From Stutzerimonas stutzeri (GTDB taxonomy: Bacteria > Pseudomonadota > Gammaproteobacteria > Pseudomonadales > Pseudomonadaceae), in assembly GCF_024451105.1 (NCBI RefSeq), contig NZ_JANGEY010000001.1:620001-684000 (forward strand): a stretch of 64,000 nucleotides of DNA, given 5' to 3'. Shown here piece by piece: positions 27,883 to 36,986 of this stretch (position 1 is the first letter of the stretch; each line of letters opens with the position of its first letter). The notes beneath the pieces were generated by a model. It saw nothing but the letters and a program-made list of their open reading frames with translations, ran no database searches and was not told the DNA's origin. The translations under genes were made by a program, and so were the position numbers.

Positions 27883-28401
27883 TCAGCCGTTGTAGGCGCA
27901 AATGGCCCGATACAGCGGCGCATCCATGGCCAGTTCGGTCATGGTTTCGAACTTCGCCTGCCCCGCCTCGTTCAGCCGGAACATCGCCCGCTCGGTGCAG
28001 AGCAACTGATAGCTGGCGCTGCTCACGGTGGAGAGCAGGTGCTGCTTTTCGAAACGATAGAGCACGAAACGGGCGATGCGCCCCCGGTCGGTATCCTCGA
28101 TCTGCGCATTGGCGGCATCGAGTACCGTATAGGCCGTCGGCATGGGGAACTTGACGGTCCACGGCCGCCAGAACATCTGGCCCTTTTCGCTGGAGACGAC
28201 CACGGCTCCTTCCGGCAGGCGCGCCTGCTTGTAGTCGAACCAGGTGTATTCGTAATGGATGGTATAGGCGAGCATGCCGAGGCCGGCGAATACCGGAATG
28301 ATCCACTTCGGCAACAGCTTGCGGGTCAGGGCGCGCAACAGCAGCGCGATCCCCGCACCGCCCAATGCGGCAACGATTGCGGCAATCAAGTGCCAGATCA
28401 T
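27883..28401 (-). CDS. hypothetical membrane protein, 172 residues
   Basis: The N-terminus has two hydrophobic segments (IWHLIAAIVAALGGAGIALLL and WIIPVFAGLGMLAYTIHYEYTW), followed by a soluble domain of about 115 residues with QARLPEGAVVVSSEKGQMFWRPWTVKFPMPTAYTVLD. The ATG at 28401 has GAGGA eight bases upstream. The family is not recognised. The start is only 14 bases past the T run of the symporter terminator, so expression may depend on read-through of that terminator or on a promoter within it. Confidence 0.75.
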   Translation of the reverse strand: MIWHLIAAIVAALGGAGIALLLRALTRKLLPKWIIPVFAGLGMLAYTIHYEYTWFDYKQARLPEGAVVVSSEKGQMFWRPWTVKFPMPTAYTVLDAANAQIEDTDRGRIARFVLYRFEKQHLLSTVSSASYQLLCTERAMFRLNEAGQAKFETMTELAMDAPLYRAICAYNG

Positions 28402-28414
28402 GTACAGCTTCCTC

Positions 28415-28447
28415 AAAAAAAATCGGGCTTCCAGATGGAAGCCCGAT
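28415..28447 (-). terminator. strong rho-independent terminator of the symporter operon
   Basis: On the minus strand ATCGGGCTTCC-ATCT-GGAAGCCCGAT (11-bp stem) is followed by eight T. It lies 54 bases past the symporter stop and just before the hypothetical membrane protein start. Confidence 0.92.
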
Positions 28448-28501
28448 ATTTGTTTCAACCGTGGCTCAGATTATTAATCTGGCTTCTGGTTGCATTATCA
28501 C

Positions 28502-30274
28502 TTAGTGATCAAGTGCAGCGCCAGCGCCTTTCGGAGTACGCACGCTCTCGACCAGATCCTGGATTTCCTGCGGCGGAGCCTGGGTGGCCATCGACACAGT
28601 GTAGGCAACTGCGAAGTTGATCATCGCGCCCACGGCACCGAAGGACAGCGGGGAGATGCCGAACAGCCACTGATCCGGAGTGTTGGCGAAGGTCGCGGTG
28701 CCCGGAATGAAGAACCAGCCCAGGTACAGGAAGATGTAGATCACGGTGGTGACCAGACCCACGACCATGCCTGCGATGGCGCCCTTGTCGTTCACGCGCT
28801 TGGAGAAGATACCCATCATCAGCGCCGGGAACAGGGTCGCGGCGGCGATACCGAAGGCCAGCGCCACCACCTGGGCGGCGAAGCCCGGGGGGTTCAGACC
28901 CAGGTAGGTTGCCAGCAGGATCGCGGCAGCCATGGACAGACGCGCGGCGAGCATTTCGCCCTTCTCGCTGATCTTCGGATTGATGATGGTCTTGATCAGG
29001 TCGTGGCTGACGGCAGCGGAGATGGCCAGCAGCAGACCGGCAGCGGTCGACAGCGCAGCGGCGATGGCGCCCGCGGCGATCAGACCGATGACCCAGGACG
29101 GCAGGTTGGCGATTTCCGGGTTGGCCAGTACGAGGATGTCGTTGTTGACGGTCAGCTCGTTGCCGTTCCAGCCACGCTCCTTGGCGGTGGTGGCGGCGAA
29201 GGTGGCGTTGGCATCGTTGTACATCTGGATGCGGCCGTCGCCGTTCTTGTCTTCCCACTTGATCAGACCGGTGGTTTCCCAGGTCTTGACCCACTGCGGA
29301 CGCTCTTCATAGGCCAGAGCCGGAGCCGAAGTACCTTCCGGGTAAACGGTGGTCATCAGGTTCAGGCGCGCCATGGAAGCCACGGCCGGGGCGGTGAGGT
29401 ACAGCAGAGCGATGAAGATCAGGGTCCAGCCGGCGGACCAGCGGGCATCGGCGACCTTCGGTACGGTGAAGAAGCGGATGATGACGTGCGGCAGACCGGC
29501 GGTACCGATCATCAGCGACAGGGTGAACAGGAACATGTTCAGCTTGTTGCTGGCGTCGGCGGTGTAGCCCTGGAAGCCCAGGTCGCGCACCACGTCGTTC
29601 AGCTTGGCCAGCAGCGGCTCGCCCGACTCGGTGTGGGTGCCGATCATGCCCAGCGAGGGGATCGGGTTGCCGGTCAGATGCATGGAGATGAACACCGCCG
29701 GGATGGTATAGGCGATGATCAGTACCACGTACTGGGCGACCTGGGTGTAGGTGATGCCCTTCATGCCGCCGAATACCGCGTAGGCGAACACCACGGCAGC
29801 GGCGATCCAGATGCCGGCGGCGTTGCTGACTTCGAGGAAGCGGGAGAAGGCCACACCGGCACCGGCCATCTGGCCGATCACGTAGGTGACGGACATGGTG
29901 ATCAGGCAGATCACGGCAGTCAGGCGCGCGCCACGGCTGTAGAAGCGGTCACCGATGAAGTCCGGCACGGTGAACTTGCCGAACTTGCGCAGGTAGGGCG
30001 CCAGCAGCATGGCCAGCAGCACGTAGCCACCGGTCTAGCCCATCAGGAAGGACGAGTTGGCGTAACCACCGGCGGCGATCAGACCGGCCATGGAGATGAA
30101 GGATGCAGCGGACATCCAGTCGGCCGCGGTGGCCATGCCGTTGGTGATGGGGTTGACGCCACCGCCGGCGACGTAGAATTCCTTGGTCGATCCGGCACGA
30201 GCCCAGACCGCGATACCGATGTACAGGAGGAAGGACGCCCCCACGAACATCATGTTGATTGCAAATTGGCTCAT
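28502..30274 (-). pseudogene. sodium:solute symporter large subunit with in-frame TAG
   Basis: The frame encodes a symporter of about 590 residues of the ActP-like/VC_2705 subfamily (sodium-coupled uptake, probably of a small carboxylate). It begins [25 protein letters not shown]. Codon 80 is TAG (30037-30035) between SSFLMG and TGGYVLLAMLLAPYLRKFG. Family members read WTGGYVLL here, so a Trp TGG has probably become TAG. Downstream the frame is open and conserved for 506 residues (FTVPDFIGDRFYSRG, AQYVVLIIAYTIPAVF). A truncated 79-residue product could not transport. It lies 6 bases after its small subunit. Confidence 0.88.
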
Positions 30275-30280
30275 TCTGGC

Positions 30281-30541
30281 TTACTCCTCAACGCCGAATT
30301 CTTTGTCCAGCTTGTTCAGCCGCCACGCGTAGTGGAAGATGATGCCGATGAACGTCAGGATGGATCCCTGTTGCGCGAACCAGAAACCGAGGTCCGCACC
30401 ACCGACCGAGATTCCCATCAACATCGGGCGCAGGATAATACCAAAGCCAAATGAGACCACAGCCCATACCACCAGGCTCCACGTGATAAGGCGAACGTTC
30501 GCCCTCCAGTACGCAGCAGAATTGCTTTTATCGTCTGCCAT
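30281..30541 (-). CDS. symporter small subunit (DUF4212 family)
   Basis: An 86-residue protein with two membrane helices (LITWSLVVWAVVSFGFGII and WFAQQGSILTFIGIIFHYAW) and a charged tail LNKLDKEFGVEE. DUF4212 proteins are encoded just before the VC_2705-type sodium:solute symporter and are taken to be its small subunit. GGAGAG precedes the ATG at 30541. It is intact, although the large subunit six bases downstream carries an amber codon. Confidence 0.9.
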   Translation of the reverse strand: MADDKSNSAAYWRANVRLITWSLVVWAVVSFGFGIILRPMLMGISVGGADLGFWFAQQGSILTFIGIIFHYAWRLNKLDKEFGVEE

Positions 30542-31276
30542 CGCCGCTCTCCGTTTTGTTTTTATTACAGGTGAAAGAAATTCACATGTTGAATCTAACA
30601 AAGGGGCCACATAAAAAGAAAGCCCCGACTTTAGTCTGAAGCAACACCCGGAAACACTTCCGCACGCCCTGCGCCGGGCCCCTCGCCACGCCCTGCGGAC
30701 GCGCTCGGGAGCCCGCCGGCTCGGCCGCCCAGTCACGCCGCCCGCCCGGTCGGCAGATCGCCCGGCGTCCCGCGCGAGCCGCCAGAGCGCCCACGCTTGA
30801 CGCGCAGCGGCGGCGAACGCCGCACCCTCGATGCCGTCGCGGAGCCGGGCCGCCGTGCGAGGATGCGCCATGCCGTCCCGCCTGCCCCGGATCGACCGCC
30901 AGCGGACGAACGCCCGAAAGCGTAAGCCGGATGGGTACGGCAATCCCCCACGACCGACAAGGCAATTCAGACTGTCTTCTTATCGGCATATGCAGAGTCC
31001 GCGACAGGAACAACGAACAAACAAATAACGAACACCCAAACAACAAATCAAAAACTCGCCAATACACCAAAATAAAAACAACAACTTAGAACAACAAAAA
31101 ATCATCCGAATTCAATTGACCCGCATGCCGGCAGCGAACCCATGCAGGCTCCCCGGTCATTCCGAGGGCATGCCGCCCAGTATCCGTCCCGTGCTCGCGG
31201 ACGGCCGCCCGCGCACGGAGGTCGTGCTACGCAACCTGCTACACTGTCGCCCCGCCTTCATACAGACCCGCCGCCC
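30542..31276. other. 735-base intergenic region with A/C-rich tract
   Basis: The gap between the divergent symporter operon and dbpA has no supported gene. The part 30640-30960 is GC-rich with no clear feature. The part 31000-31120 is sharply AT-rich on an otherwise GC-rich background and nearly lacks G and T on the plus strand. It contains three perfect AACAACAA motifs plus degenerate ones. The dbpA leader and the symporter promoter must both lie here; I could not place either with confidence. Confidence 0.7.
31010..31111 (+). ncRNA. candidate Hfq/Crc-binding RNA or leader (CA-motif cluster)
   Basis: The plus strand carries AACAACAA at about 31038-31048, 31076-31086 and 31089-31100, plus other AAnAAnAA-like runs. 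These match the catabolite-activity motif bound by Hfq with Crc in Pseudomonas and concentrated in the decoy RNAs CrcZ, CrcX and CrcY. No sigma-54 promoter and no T-run terminator were recognised, so a separate sRNA is unproven; it could instead be the dbpA 5' leader. Confidence 0.35.
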
Positions 31277-32653
31277 GTGACCGACGCCTTCTCCACCCTG
31301 CCCCTGCCCGCCGGCCTGCTCGACAGTCTGGATGCCCTCGGTTACCGGCAGATGACCCCGATCCAGGCCGCCAGTCTGCCGGCGATCCTCGCCGGCCACG
31401 ACCTGATCGCCCAGGCCAGCACCGGCAGCGGCAAGACCTGCGCCTTCGCCCTCGGCCTGCTCGCCCCGCTCAACCCGCGCTACTTCGGCTGCCAGGCGCT
31501 GGTGCTCTGCCCGACCCGCGAGCTGGCCGACCAGGTGGCCAAGGAGATCCGTCTGCTGGCCCGCGGCCTAGGCAACATCAAGGTGCTGACCCTCTGCGGC
31601 GGCGTGCCCTTCGGCCCGCAGATCGGCTCGCTGGAACACGGCGCGCATATCGTGGTGGGCACTCCCGGGCGGCTGCTCGAGCATCTCGAGCGCGGCAGCC
31701 TCAAGGTCGACGGGGTCAACCATCTGGTTCTCGACGAAGCCGACCGCATGCTCGACATGGGCTTCGTCGACTCGATCGGCGCGATCATCGAGCGGACGCC
31801 GAGCCGCCGGCAGACCCTGCTGTTCTCCGCCACCTACCCCGAGGGCATCGAGCAGCTGGCGGCGCGCTTCCTGCGCCAGCCGCAGCGCATCGAAGTGGAC
31901 AGCCAGCACGACCAGAGCGTGATCGAGCAGCGCTTCTACGAGGTCGACCCGCAGCAGCGCCTGGATGCGGTGGCGCGCCTGCTGCTGCACTTCCGGCCGG
32001 CCTCCAGCGTGGTGTTCTGCCAGACCAGAGCGCAGTGCCAGGAGCTGGCGAGCCTGCTCGATGCGCGCAAGATCTCCGCACTGGCGCTGCACGGCGACCT
32101 GGAGCAGCGCGAGCGCGACCAGGTGCTGGCAATGTTCGCCAACAGGAGCTGCTGCGTGCTGGTGGCCACCGACGTGGCCGCCCGCGGCCTGGACATCGAC
32201 GGCGTCGAGGCGGTGATCAACCTGGAGCTGCCGCGCGATCCGGCGGTGCACATCCACCGCATCGGCCGCAGCGGCCGCGCCGGCGCCAAGGGCCTGGCGC
32301 TGTCGCTGGTCGCTCCCGCCGAGGCTCGACGCGCCGCTGCCATCGAGGAGCAGCAGGGCAGCCCGCTGCACTGGGGCAACCTGGAGCTGCTCAGGTGCCG
32401 CGGCGAGGAGCGCCTGCTGCCGCCGATGACCACCCTGTGCATCAACGGTGGACGCAAGGACAAGCTGCGCCCCGGCGACATCCTCGGCGCGCTGACCGGC
32501 GAGGGCGGGCTGCCCGGCAGCGCGGTCGGCAAGATCGCTCTCTACGACTTCAACGCCTACGTGGCGGTGGAGCGCAGCCAGGCCCGCGCCGCCCTGCAGC
32601 GGCTGAGCGAGCGCAAGGTCAAGGGCCGCCCGTTCAAGGCACGTATCCTCTGA
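31277..32653 (+). CDS. dbpA: ATP-dependent RNA helicase DbpA
   Basis: A 458-residue DEAD-box helicase that remodels 23S rRNA during 50S assembly. Motifs in order: Q-motif YRQMTPIQAASLP, Walker A ASTGSGKT (47-54), PTRELADQ, GGVPFG, TPGRL, DEAD (VLDEADRMLDMGF), SAT, and HRIGRSGRAG. The final 75 residues are the DbpA RNA-binding domain (MTTLCINGGRKDKLRPGDILGALTG and GKIALYDFNAYVAVER), which recognises hairpin 92. The GTG at 31277 gives the family-typical start VTDAFSTLPLPAGLL. Its long A/C-rich upstream region is unusual. Confidence 0.94.
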   Translation: MTDAFSTLPLPAGLLDSLDALGYRQMTPIQAASLPAILAGHDLIAQASTGSGKTCAFALGLLAPLNPRYFGCQALVLCPTRELADQVAKEIRLLARGLGNIKVLTLCGGVPFGPQIGSLEHGAHIVVGTPGRLLEHLERGSLKVDGVNHLVLDEADRMLDMGFVDSIGAIIERTPSRRQTLLFSATYPEGIEQLAARFLRQPQRIEVDSQHDQSVIEQRFYEVDPQQRLDAVARLLLHFRPASSVVFCQTRAQCQELASLLDARKISALALHGDLEQRERDQVLAMFANRSCCVLVATDVAARGLDIDGVEAVINLELPRDPAVHIHRIGRSGRAGAKGLALSLVAPAEARRAAAIEEQQGSPLHWGNLELLRCRGEERLLPPMTTLCINGGRKDKLRPGDILGALTGEGGLPGSAVGKIALYDFNAYVAVERSQARAALQRLSERKVKGRPFKARIL

Positions 32654-32790
32654 ACCGGCGCTGAGCGCCGCTCGGCGGCCGGAGCCTCGTCGAGCGGCGC
32701 CAGCGGCTAGAGTTGAGGCATGGCCATGTGCCAACGAACCGGCCGCTCGCCAGCGGGCCGACGACCGTTCTCGGAATTCACGGGTTTCCC

Positions 32791-34683
32791 ATGCCACAGG
32801 AGTCCAGCCGGCCGGCCGCGCGGGCAGCGCGGTCGAGCGCGCGCCGTCCGGGCCCAGTCGCGGCGCTGGTCCTGCTGATCGTGCTGTTCGCCCTGGCGCC
32901 GCCGGCGCATCCCGGGAGCGAAGCGGCGATCCTGTATCTCGACGGCAGCGAACGCGCGCTGGATCTCTATCCCTACTTCGGCCTGCAGCGCGGCGCCGTC
33001 CCCGGCAGCGCAGCGCCTCCCGACGATGCCGCTTTCCGAGCGCAGCGCGAACGCGCCGACCTCAACCTCGGCTACACCGCGGACGGCGCCTGGCTGCGCC
33101 TGGAGCTGCAGTCGCGCGCCGAGCGGCCCGCCGAGTGGCGCATCGCCTTCAGCTACCCGCCGCTCGATCACGTCGAGCTGTTCGCTCCGGGCCCCGCCGG
33201 AATCGAGCGGCAGAGCGCCGGCGACAGTCTGCCGCGTGCCCAGCGCAGCCTCGACCACCGCGCCCCGCTGTTCGCCGTGCGGCTGGCGCCCGGCGAGCGA
33301 CGCACCCTGTATTTCCACGCGCACAGCTCGGGCAGCCTCTCGCTGGATGCGCGCCTGTGGAGCGCCGCCGCCTTCGCCAGCGACGATCGCCGCGCCCTCC
33401 TGCTGCTGGCCCTGTACTTCGGCATCCTGCTCGGCCTGGCCGCCTACAACCTGCTGCTGTTCCTCGCCCTGCGCGAACGCAGCTTCCTGCTCTACGTACT
33501 GTTCGCCGCCGCCGCCGGGCTGGCCATGCTCGCCTTCAGCGGGCTCGGCGCCCAGTACCTGTGGCCACAGGGCGGCGCCTGGGGCACCCGCGCGCTGCCG
33601 TTCTGCCTCGGGCTGGCCAATGCCGGTGCCATCCTGTTCAGTCGCAGCCTGCTCGACAGCGCCCGCCACGTGCCGTTCTGGCACCGCCTGCTGACCATCG
33701 ACCTGGCCGCCCAGCTGCTGGTCGGCTTGGCCACCCTGCTGCTGCCCGGACCGCTGATGCTGCAGGTGCTGGCCCGCGCCAGCCTGGCCAACCTCCTCCT
33801 GCTGCTCGGCGCCGGCCTGGCCTGCGCACGCCGCGGCGTGCCGGCCGCGCGCAGCTTCGTGGCCGCCATCGGCATGCTGCTGGCCGGTTCGCTGCTGCTG
33901 ACGCTGCGCAACTTCGGCCTGCTGCCGTCCAACAGCCTGACCCTCAACGCCCTGCTGATCGGCTCGGCGCTGGAGCTGTTGCTGCTTTCCTTCGCCCTGG
34001 CGCAACGCCTCAACGCCCTGCGCCAGCAGCACCTCGACGCCCAGCAGCAGGACCTGCAGGCCCTGCAGGAACAGGAGCGGCTCCTCGAGCAGCGTGTGGC
34101 CGAGCGCACCGCGGCGCTGGCGGTGGCCAACCGGCGCCTGCGCGAACTGGCCCTCAAGGACCCGCTCACCGGCCTGGCCAACCGTACGGCGCTGCGCCAG
34201 CACCTGGAACAGGCCTGGCAGCGCGCGCGCCGGCGCGGGGAGATGCTCGCGGTGCTGCTCGTCGACCTCGACGAATTCAAGCCGGTCAACGACAGCCACG
34301 GCCACGAGGCCGGCGACCTGCTGCTCGCCCAGGTGGCCCGGCGCCTGGAGGCCGGCGCACGCGCCACCGACCTGGTGGCGCGGCTCGGCGGCGACGAGTT
34401 CGTACTGGTCTGCGAGGGGATCGGCAGCGAGGAGCAGGCCGAGCAGTTGGCCGGGCGCCTGCTCGAGGACCTCGGCGAGCCGTTCCGGCTGGGCGCCGAG
34501 GAGGTGCGCATCGGCGCCAGCATCGGCATCAGCTTCGGCCGCGGCTGCCAGAACAGCGCCGATCTGCTGCGCGAGGCCGACCAGGCCATGTACCGAGCCA
34601 AGGCCGCCGGGCGCAACCGCCTGTGTCTCGGCCGCCGCCACGGCGACGACGCCGCGCGGCCGCTGCCGCCCGACGAGGCCTGA
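32791..34683 (+). CDS. 7TM-DISM diguanylate cyclase (GGDEF)
   Basis: A membrane signalling protein of about 630 residues. After an N-terminal hydrophobic segment comes a periplasmic 7TMR-DISMED2-type domain (ILYLDGSERALDLYPYFGLQRG, DGAWLRLELQS), then seven membrane helices (residues about 210-405), a short coiled coil rich in Gln/Glu, and a C-terminal GGDEF domain. The active site LGGDEFVLVC is intact, and RATD five residues upstream is an inhibitory I-site. It should make cyclic-di-GMP and be product-inhibited. The start is uncertain (an ATG at 32713 also opens the frame). No EAL domain is present. Confidence 0.88.
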   Translation: MPQESSRPAARAARSSARRPGPVAALVLLIVLFALAPPAHPGSEAAILYLDGSERALDLYPYFGLQRGAVPGSAAPPDDAAFRAQRERADLNLGYTADGAWLRLELQSRAERPAEWRIAFSYPPLDHVELFAPGPAGIERQSAGDSLPRAQRSLDHRAPLFAVRLAPGERRTLYFHAHSSGSLSLDARLWSAAAFASDDRRALLLLALYFGILLGLAAYNLLLFLALRERSFLLYVLFAAAAGLAMLAFSGLGAQYLWPQGGAWGTRALPFCLGLANAGAILFSRSLLDSARHVPFWHRLLTIDLAAQLLVGLATLLLPGPLMLQVLARASLANLLLLLGAGLACARRGVPAARSFVAAIGMLLAGSLLLTLRNFGLLPSNSLTLNALLIGSALELLLLSFALAQRLNALRQQHLDAQQQDLQALQEQERLLEQRVAERTAALAVANRRLRELALKDPLTGLANRTALRQHLEQAWQRARRRGEMLAVLLVDLDEFKPVNDSHGHEAGDLLLAQVARRLEAGARATDLVARLGGDEFVLVCEGIGSEEQAEQLAGRLLEDLGEPFRLGAEEVRIGASIGISFGRGCQNSADLLREADQAMYRAKAAGRNRLCLGRRHGDDAARPLPPDEA

Positions 34684-34685
34684 GG

Positions 34686-35450
34686 TCAGCCCCGTGGCGG
34701 CCGGCGCTGCTCGGCGAGCCCCTGCAGCAGGTCGATCGGCAGCGGGAAGACGATGGTCGAACTCTTGTCGCTGGCGATGCTGCCCAGGGTCTGCAGGTAG
34801 CGCAGCTGCATGGCGCCGCTCTGCCGGCCGAGCATCTCGGCGGCCTGCATGAGCTTCTCGGAAGCCTGCAGCTCGCCCTCGGCGTGGATCACCTTGGCGC
34901 GCCGCTCGCGCTCGGCCTCGGCCTGCTTGGCGATGGCACGCACCATCGACTCGTCGAGATCGACGTGCTTGATCTCGACGTTGGCCACCTTGATGCCCCA
35001 GGCGTCGGTCTGTGCGTCGAGCACCTGCTGGATGTCGGCGTTGAGCCGCTCGCGCTCGGCGAGCATGTCGTCCAGTTCGTGCTTGCCGAGCACCGCGCGC
35101 AGGGTGGTCTGCGCCAACTGGCTGGTGGCGGCCTGGAAGTCCTCGACCTGGATGATCGCCTTCTGCGGGTCGAGCACCCGGTAGTAGACCACCGCGTTGA
35201 CCTTGACCGAAACGTTGTCGCGGGAGATCACGTCCTGGGTCGGCACATCGAGCACTATGGTGCGCAGATCGACGCGCACCATCTGCTGCACGCCGGGGAT
35301 CACCACGATCAACCCCGGTCCCTTGACCTTCCAGAAGCGCCCCAGCATGAACACCACGCCGCGCTCGTATTCGCGCAGGATGCGGAACGCCGAGGCCAGC
35401 AGGCCGATCAGCATGGCCAGCAGCGCGACGAAACCCAACTCGAAACCCAT
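34686..35450 (-). CDS. SPFH/stomatin-like membrane protein (slipin)
   Basis: A 254-residue slipin with one N-terminal membrane helix and an SPFH domain ([57 protein letters not shown]) and a C-terminal coiled coil ([22 protein letters not shown]). ATG at 35450 has GGAGG eight bases upstream. It follows the NfeD gene by four bases. Stomatin-NfeD pairs are widely conserved; the membrane protease NfeD is thought to act on the stomatin partner within membrane microdomains. Confidence 0.92.
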   Translation of the reverse strand: MGFELGFVALLAMLIGLLASAFRILREYERGVVFMLGRFWKVKGPGLIVVIPGVQQMVRVDLRTIVLDVPTQDVISRDNVSVKVNAVVYYRVLDPQKAIIQVEDFQAATSQLAQTTLRAVLGKHELDDMLAERERLNADIQQVLDAQTDAWGIKVANVEIKHVDLDESMVRAIAKQAEAERERRAKVIHAEGELQASEKLMQAAEMLGRQSGAMQLRYLQTLGSIASDKSSTIVFPLPIDLLQGLAEQRRPPRG

Positions 35451-35454
35451 CACC

Positions 35455-36861
35455 TCAGCCTCCTTCGGCCGCAGCCGTATGTGCCGCCACCACCTCCAGC
35501 AGCACGCCGTGGCGGGCGGTGACCCGCACCTGTTGTCCGGCGCGCAGCTTGCGGGCGCTGCGTACCTGCCACTGTTCGCCCTGCAGCTGCACCCAGCCGC
35601 AGTGCGGATCCTGCTCGTCGACCCGCAGCACCGCCGCCAGGCTGCCGACCAGCCCGGCGTCGCCGGCTGCCGGTGCGCGGCGGCGCGCGCCGAGCGCCAT
35701 GCCGAGCAGCGCGGCGATCAGCACCGCGCTGGCGATGCCCAGGCTGACGATCAGCGCCAGCGGGATGCCGAAGCCGGGCACCTCGGTGTCGATCAGGATC
35801 AGCGCGCCGACCACGAAGGCCACCACCCCGCCGATGCCGAGCACGCCGAAGCTGGGCAGGAAGGCCTCGGCAGCCATGAAGGCGATGCCGAGCAGGATCA
35901 GCGCCACTCCTGCGTAGCTGACCGGCAGCAACTGCAGGGCGTAGAGCGCGAGGATCAGACAGATGCCGCCGAGCACCCCGCCGACGCCGAGGCCCGGATT
36001 GGAGAATTCGAAGAACAGCCCGTAGACACCGAGCATCATCAGGATCAGCGCCACGCTGGGGTTGGTGATCACCGCCAGCAGGCGGGTGCGCCAGTCGGGC
36101 GCGCGTTCGAGCAGTTCCGCGCCGGCGGTGGCCAGGGTCAGCATCTGCCCGGCGGCGACCAGCGTCTTGCCGTCGAGCTGGCGCAGCAGCTCGGGCAGAT
36201 CGGCGGCCAGATGGTCGACCACCCCGAGCTCGAGCGCCTCCTCGGCGCTCAGGCTCACCGAGGCGCGCACCGCCTGCTCGGCCCACTCGGCGTTGCGCCC
36301 GCGCAGTTGGGCCAGGCCGCGAATGTAGGCGGCGGCGTCCTCGATCTGCTTGCGGCTCAGCACGTCGCCGGGTGCCGGCGCACCCTCCGCCTCGCCGGCC
36401 TTGTCGGCCTTTTCGGACGGCTCCGGCCGGCCGGCCGGCGGCTGTGGCGGCGGTGCGCCGGGCAGGCCGCCGATCTGCACCGGGGTGGCGGCGCCGAGAT
36501 TGGTACCCGGCGCCATGGCGGCGACGTGGCTGGCATAGAGGATGTAGGTACCGGCACTGGCCGCCCGCGCGCCGCTGGGCGCCACGTAGCTGGCCACCGG
36601 CAGCGGACTGGCGATGATCGCCTTGATGATCGCGCGCATCGCCGTGTCCAGGCCGCCGGGAGTGTCGAGGCGCAGCACCACCAGTTGCGCCCCCTCCTCC
36701 TGCGCCCGCATCAGGCCGCGCACCACGTAGTCGGCGCCGGCCGGCCCGATCGGTCCTTCCACCGTCAGCACGCTGACCGGCGCAGGCTGGGCCAGCGCAC
36801 ACAGCGGCGCCAGCAGGCAGAGCAGCAAGGTCCGGCAGCAACGCTCAAGGCATGGCGGCAT
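35455..36861 (-). CDS. NfeD-family membrane serine protease
   Basis: A 468-residue long-form NfeD (ClpP-class protease plus membrane and OB-fold domains). A signal-like N-terminus ([17 protein letters not shown]) precedes [18 protein letters not shown]. The catalytic Ser lies in [19 protein letters not shown], and the protease part is interrupted by a Pro/Ala/Glu-rich linker. Four to five helices follow, and the last 70 residues form the NfeD OB domain ([29 protein letters not shown]). GGAGG six bases before ATG 36861 decides the start over an ATG two codons earlier. It forms a two-gene unit with the slipin. Confidence 0.92.
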   Translation of the reverse strand: MPPCLERCCRTLLLCLLAPLCALAQPAPVSVLTVEGPIGPAGADYVVRGLMRAQEEGAQLVVLRLDTPGGLDTAMRAIIKAIIASPLPVASYVAPSGARAASAGTYILYASHVAAMAPGTNLGAATPVQIGGLPGAPPPQPPAGRPEPSEKADKAGEAEGAPAPGDVLSRKQIEDAAAYIRGLAQLRGRNAEWAEQAVRASVSLSAEEALELGVVDHLAADLPELLRQLDGKTLVAAGQMLTLATAGAELLERAPDWRTRLLAVITNPSVALILMMLGVYGLFFEFSNPGLGVGGVLGGICLILALYALQLLPVSYAGVALILLGIAFMAAEAFLPSFGVLGIGGVVAFVVGALILIDTEVPGFGIPLALIVSLGIASAVLIAALLGMALGARRRAPAAGDAGLVGSLAAVLRVDEQDPHCGWVQLQGEQWQVRSARKLRAGQQVRVTARHGVLLEVVAAHTAAAEGG

Positions 36862-36986
36862 GGCCATCCTCCGGCGGATTCGCGGGGCGACTCTCACAGG
36901 ATAGACGAGTCGCGGCGCCCACCCCCCGTCCGCCCCCAAGCTGCGTTTAGAATGCGCGGACCACGCCCTTCACCGCAGGACGCGCC

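Noticed and set aside
28490-30454. A 654-codon frame opposite the symporter
   Set aside because: It mirrors the symporter and has no domain signature. Its openness only reflects codon bias in the real gene.
31010-31111. A definite CrcZ/CrcY gene
   Set aside because: No sigma-54 promoter, CbrB-type site or terminator could be found around the motifs, so it is kept only as a candidate.
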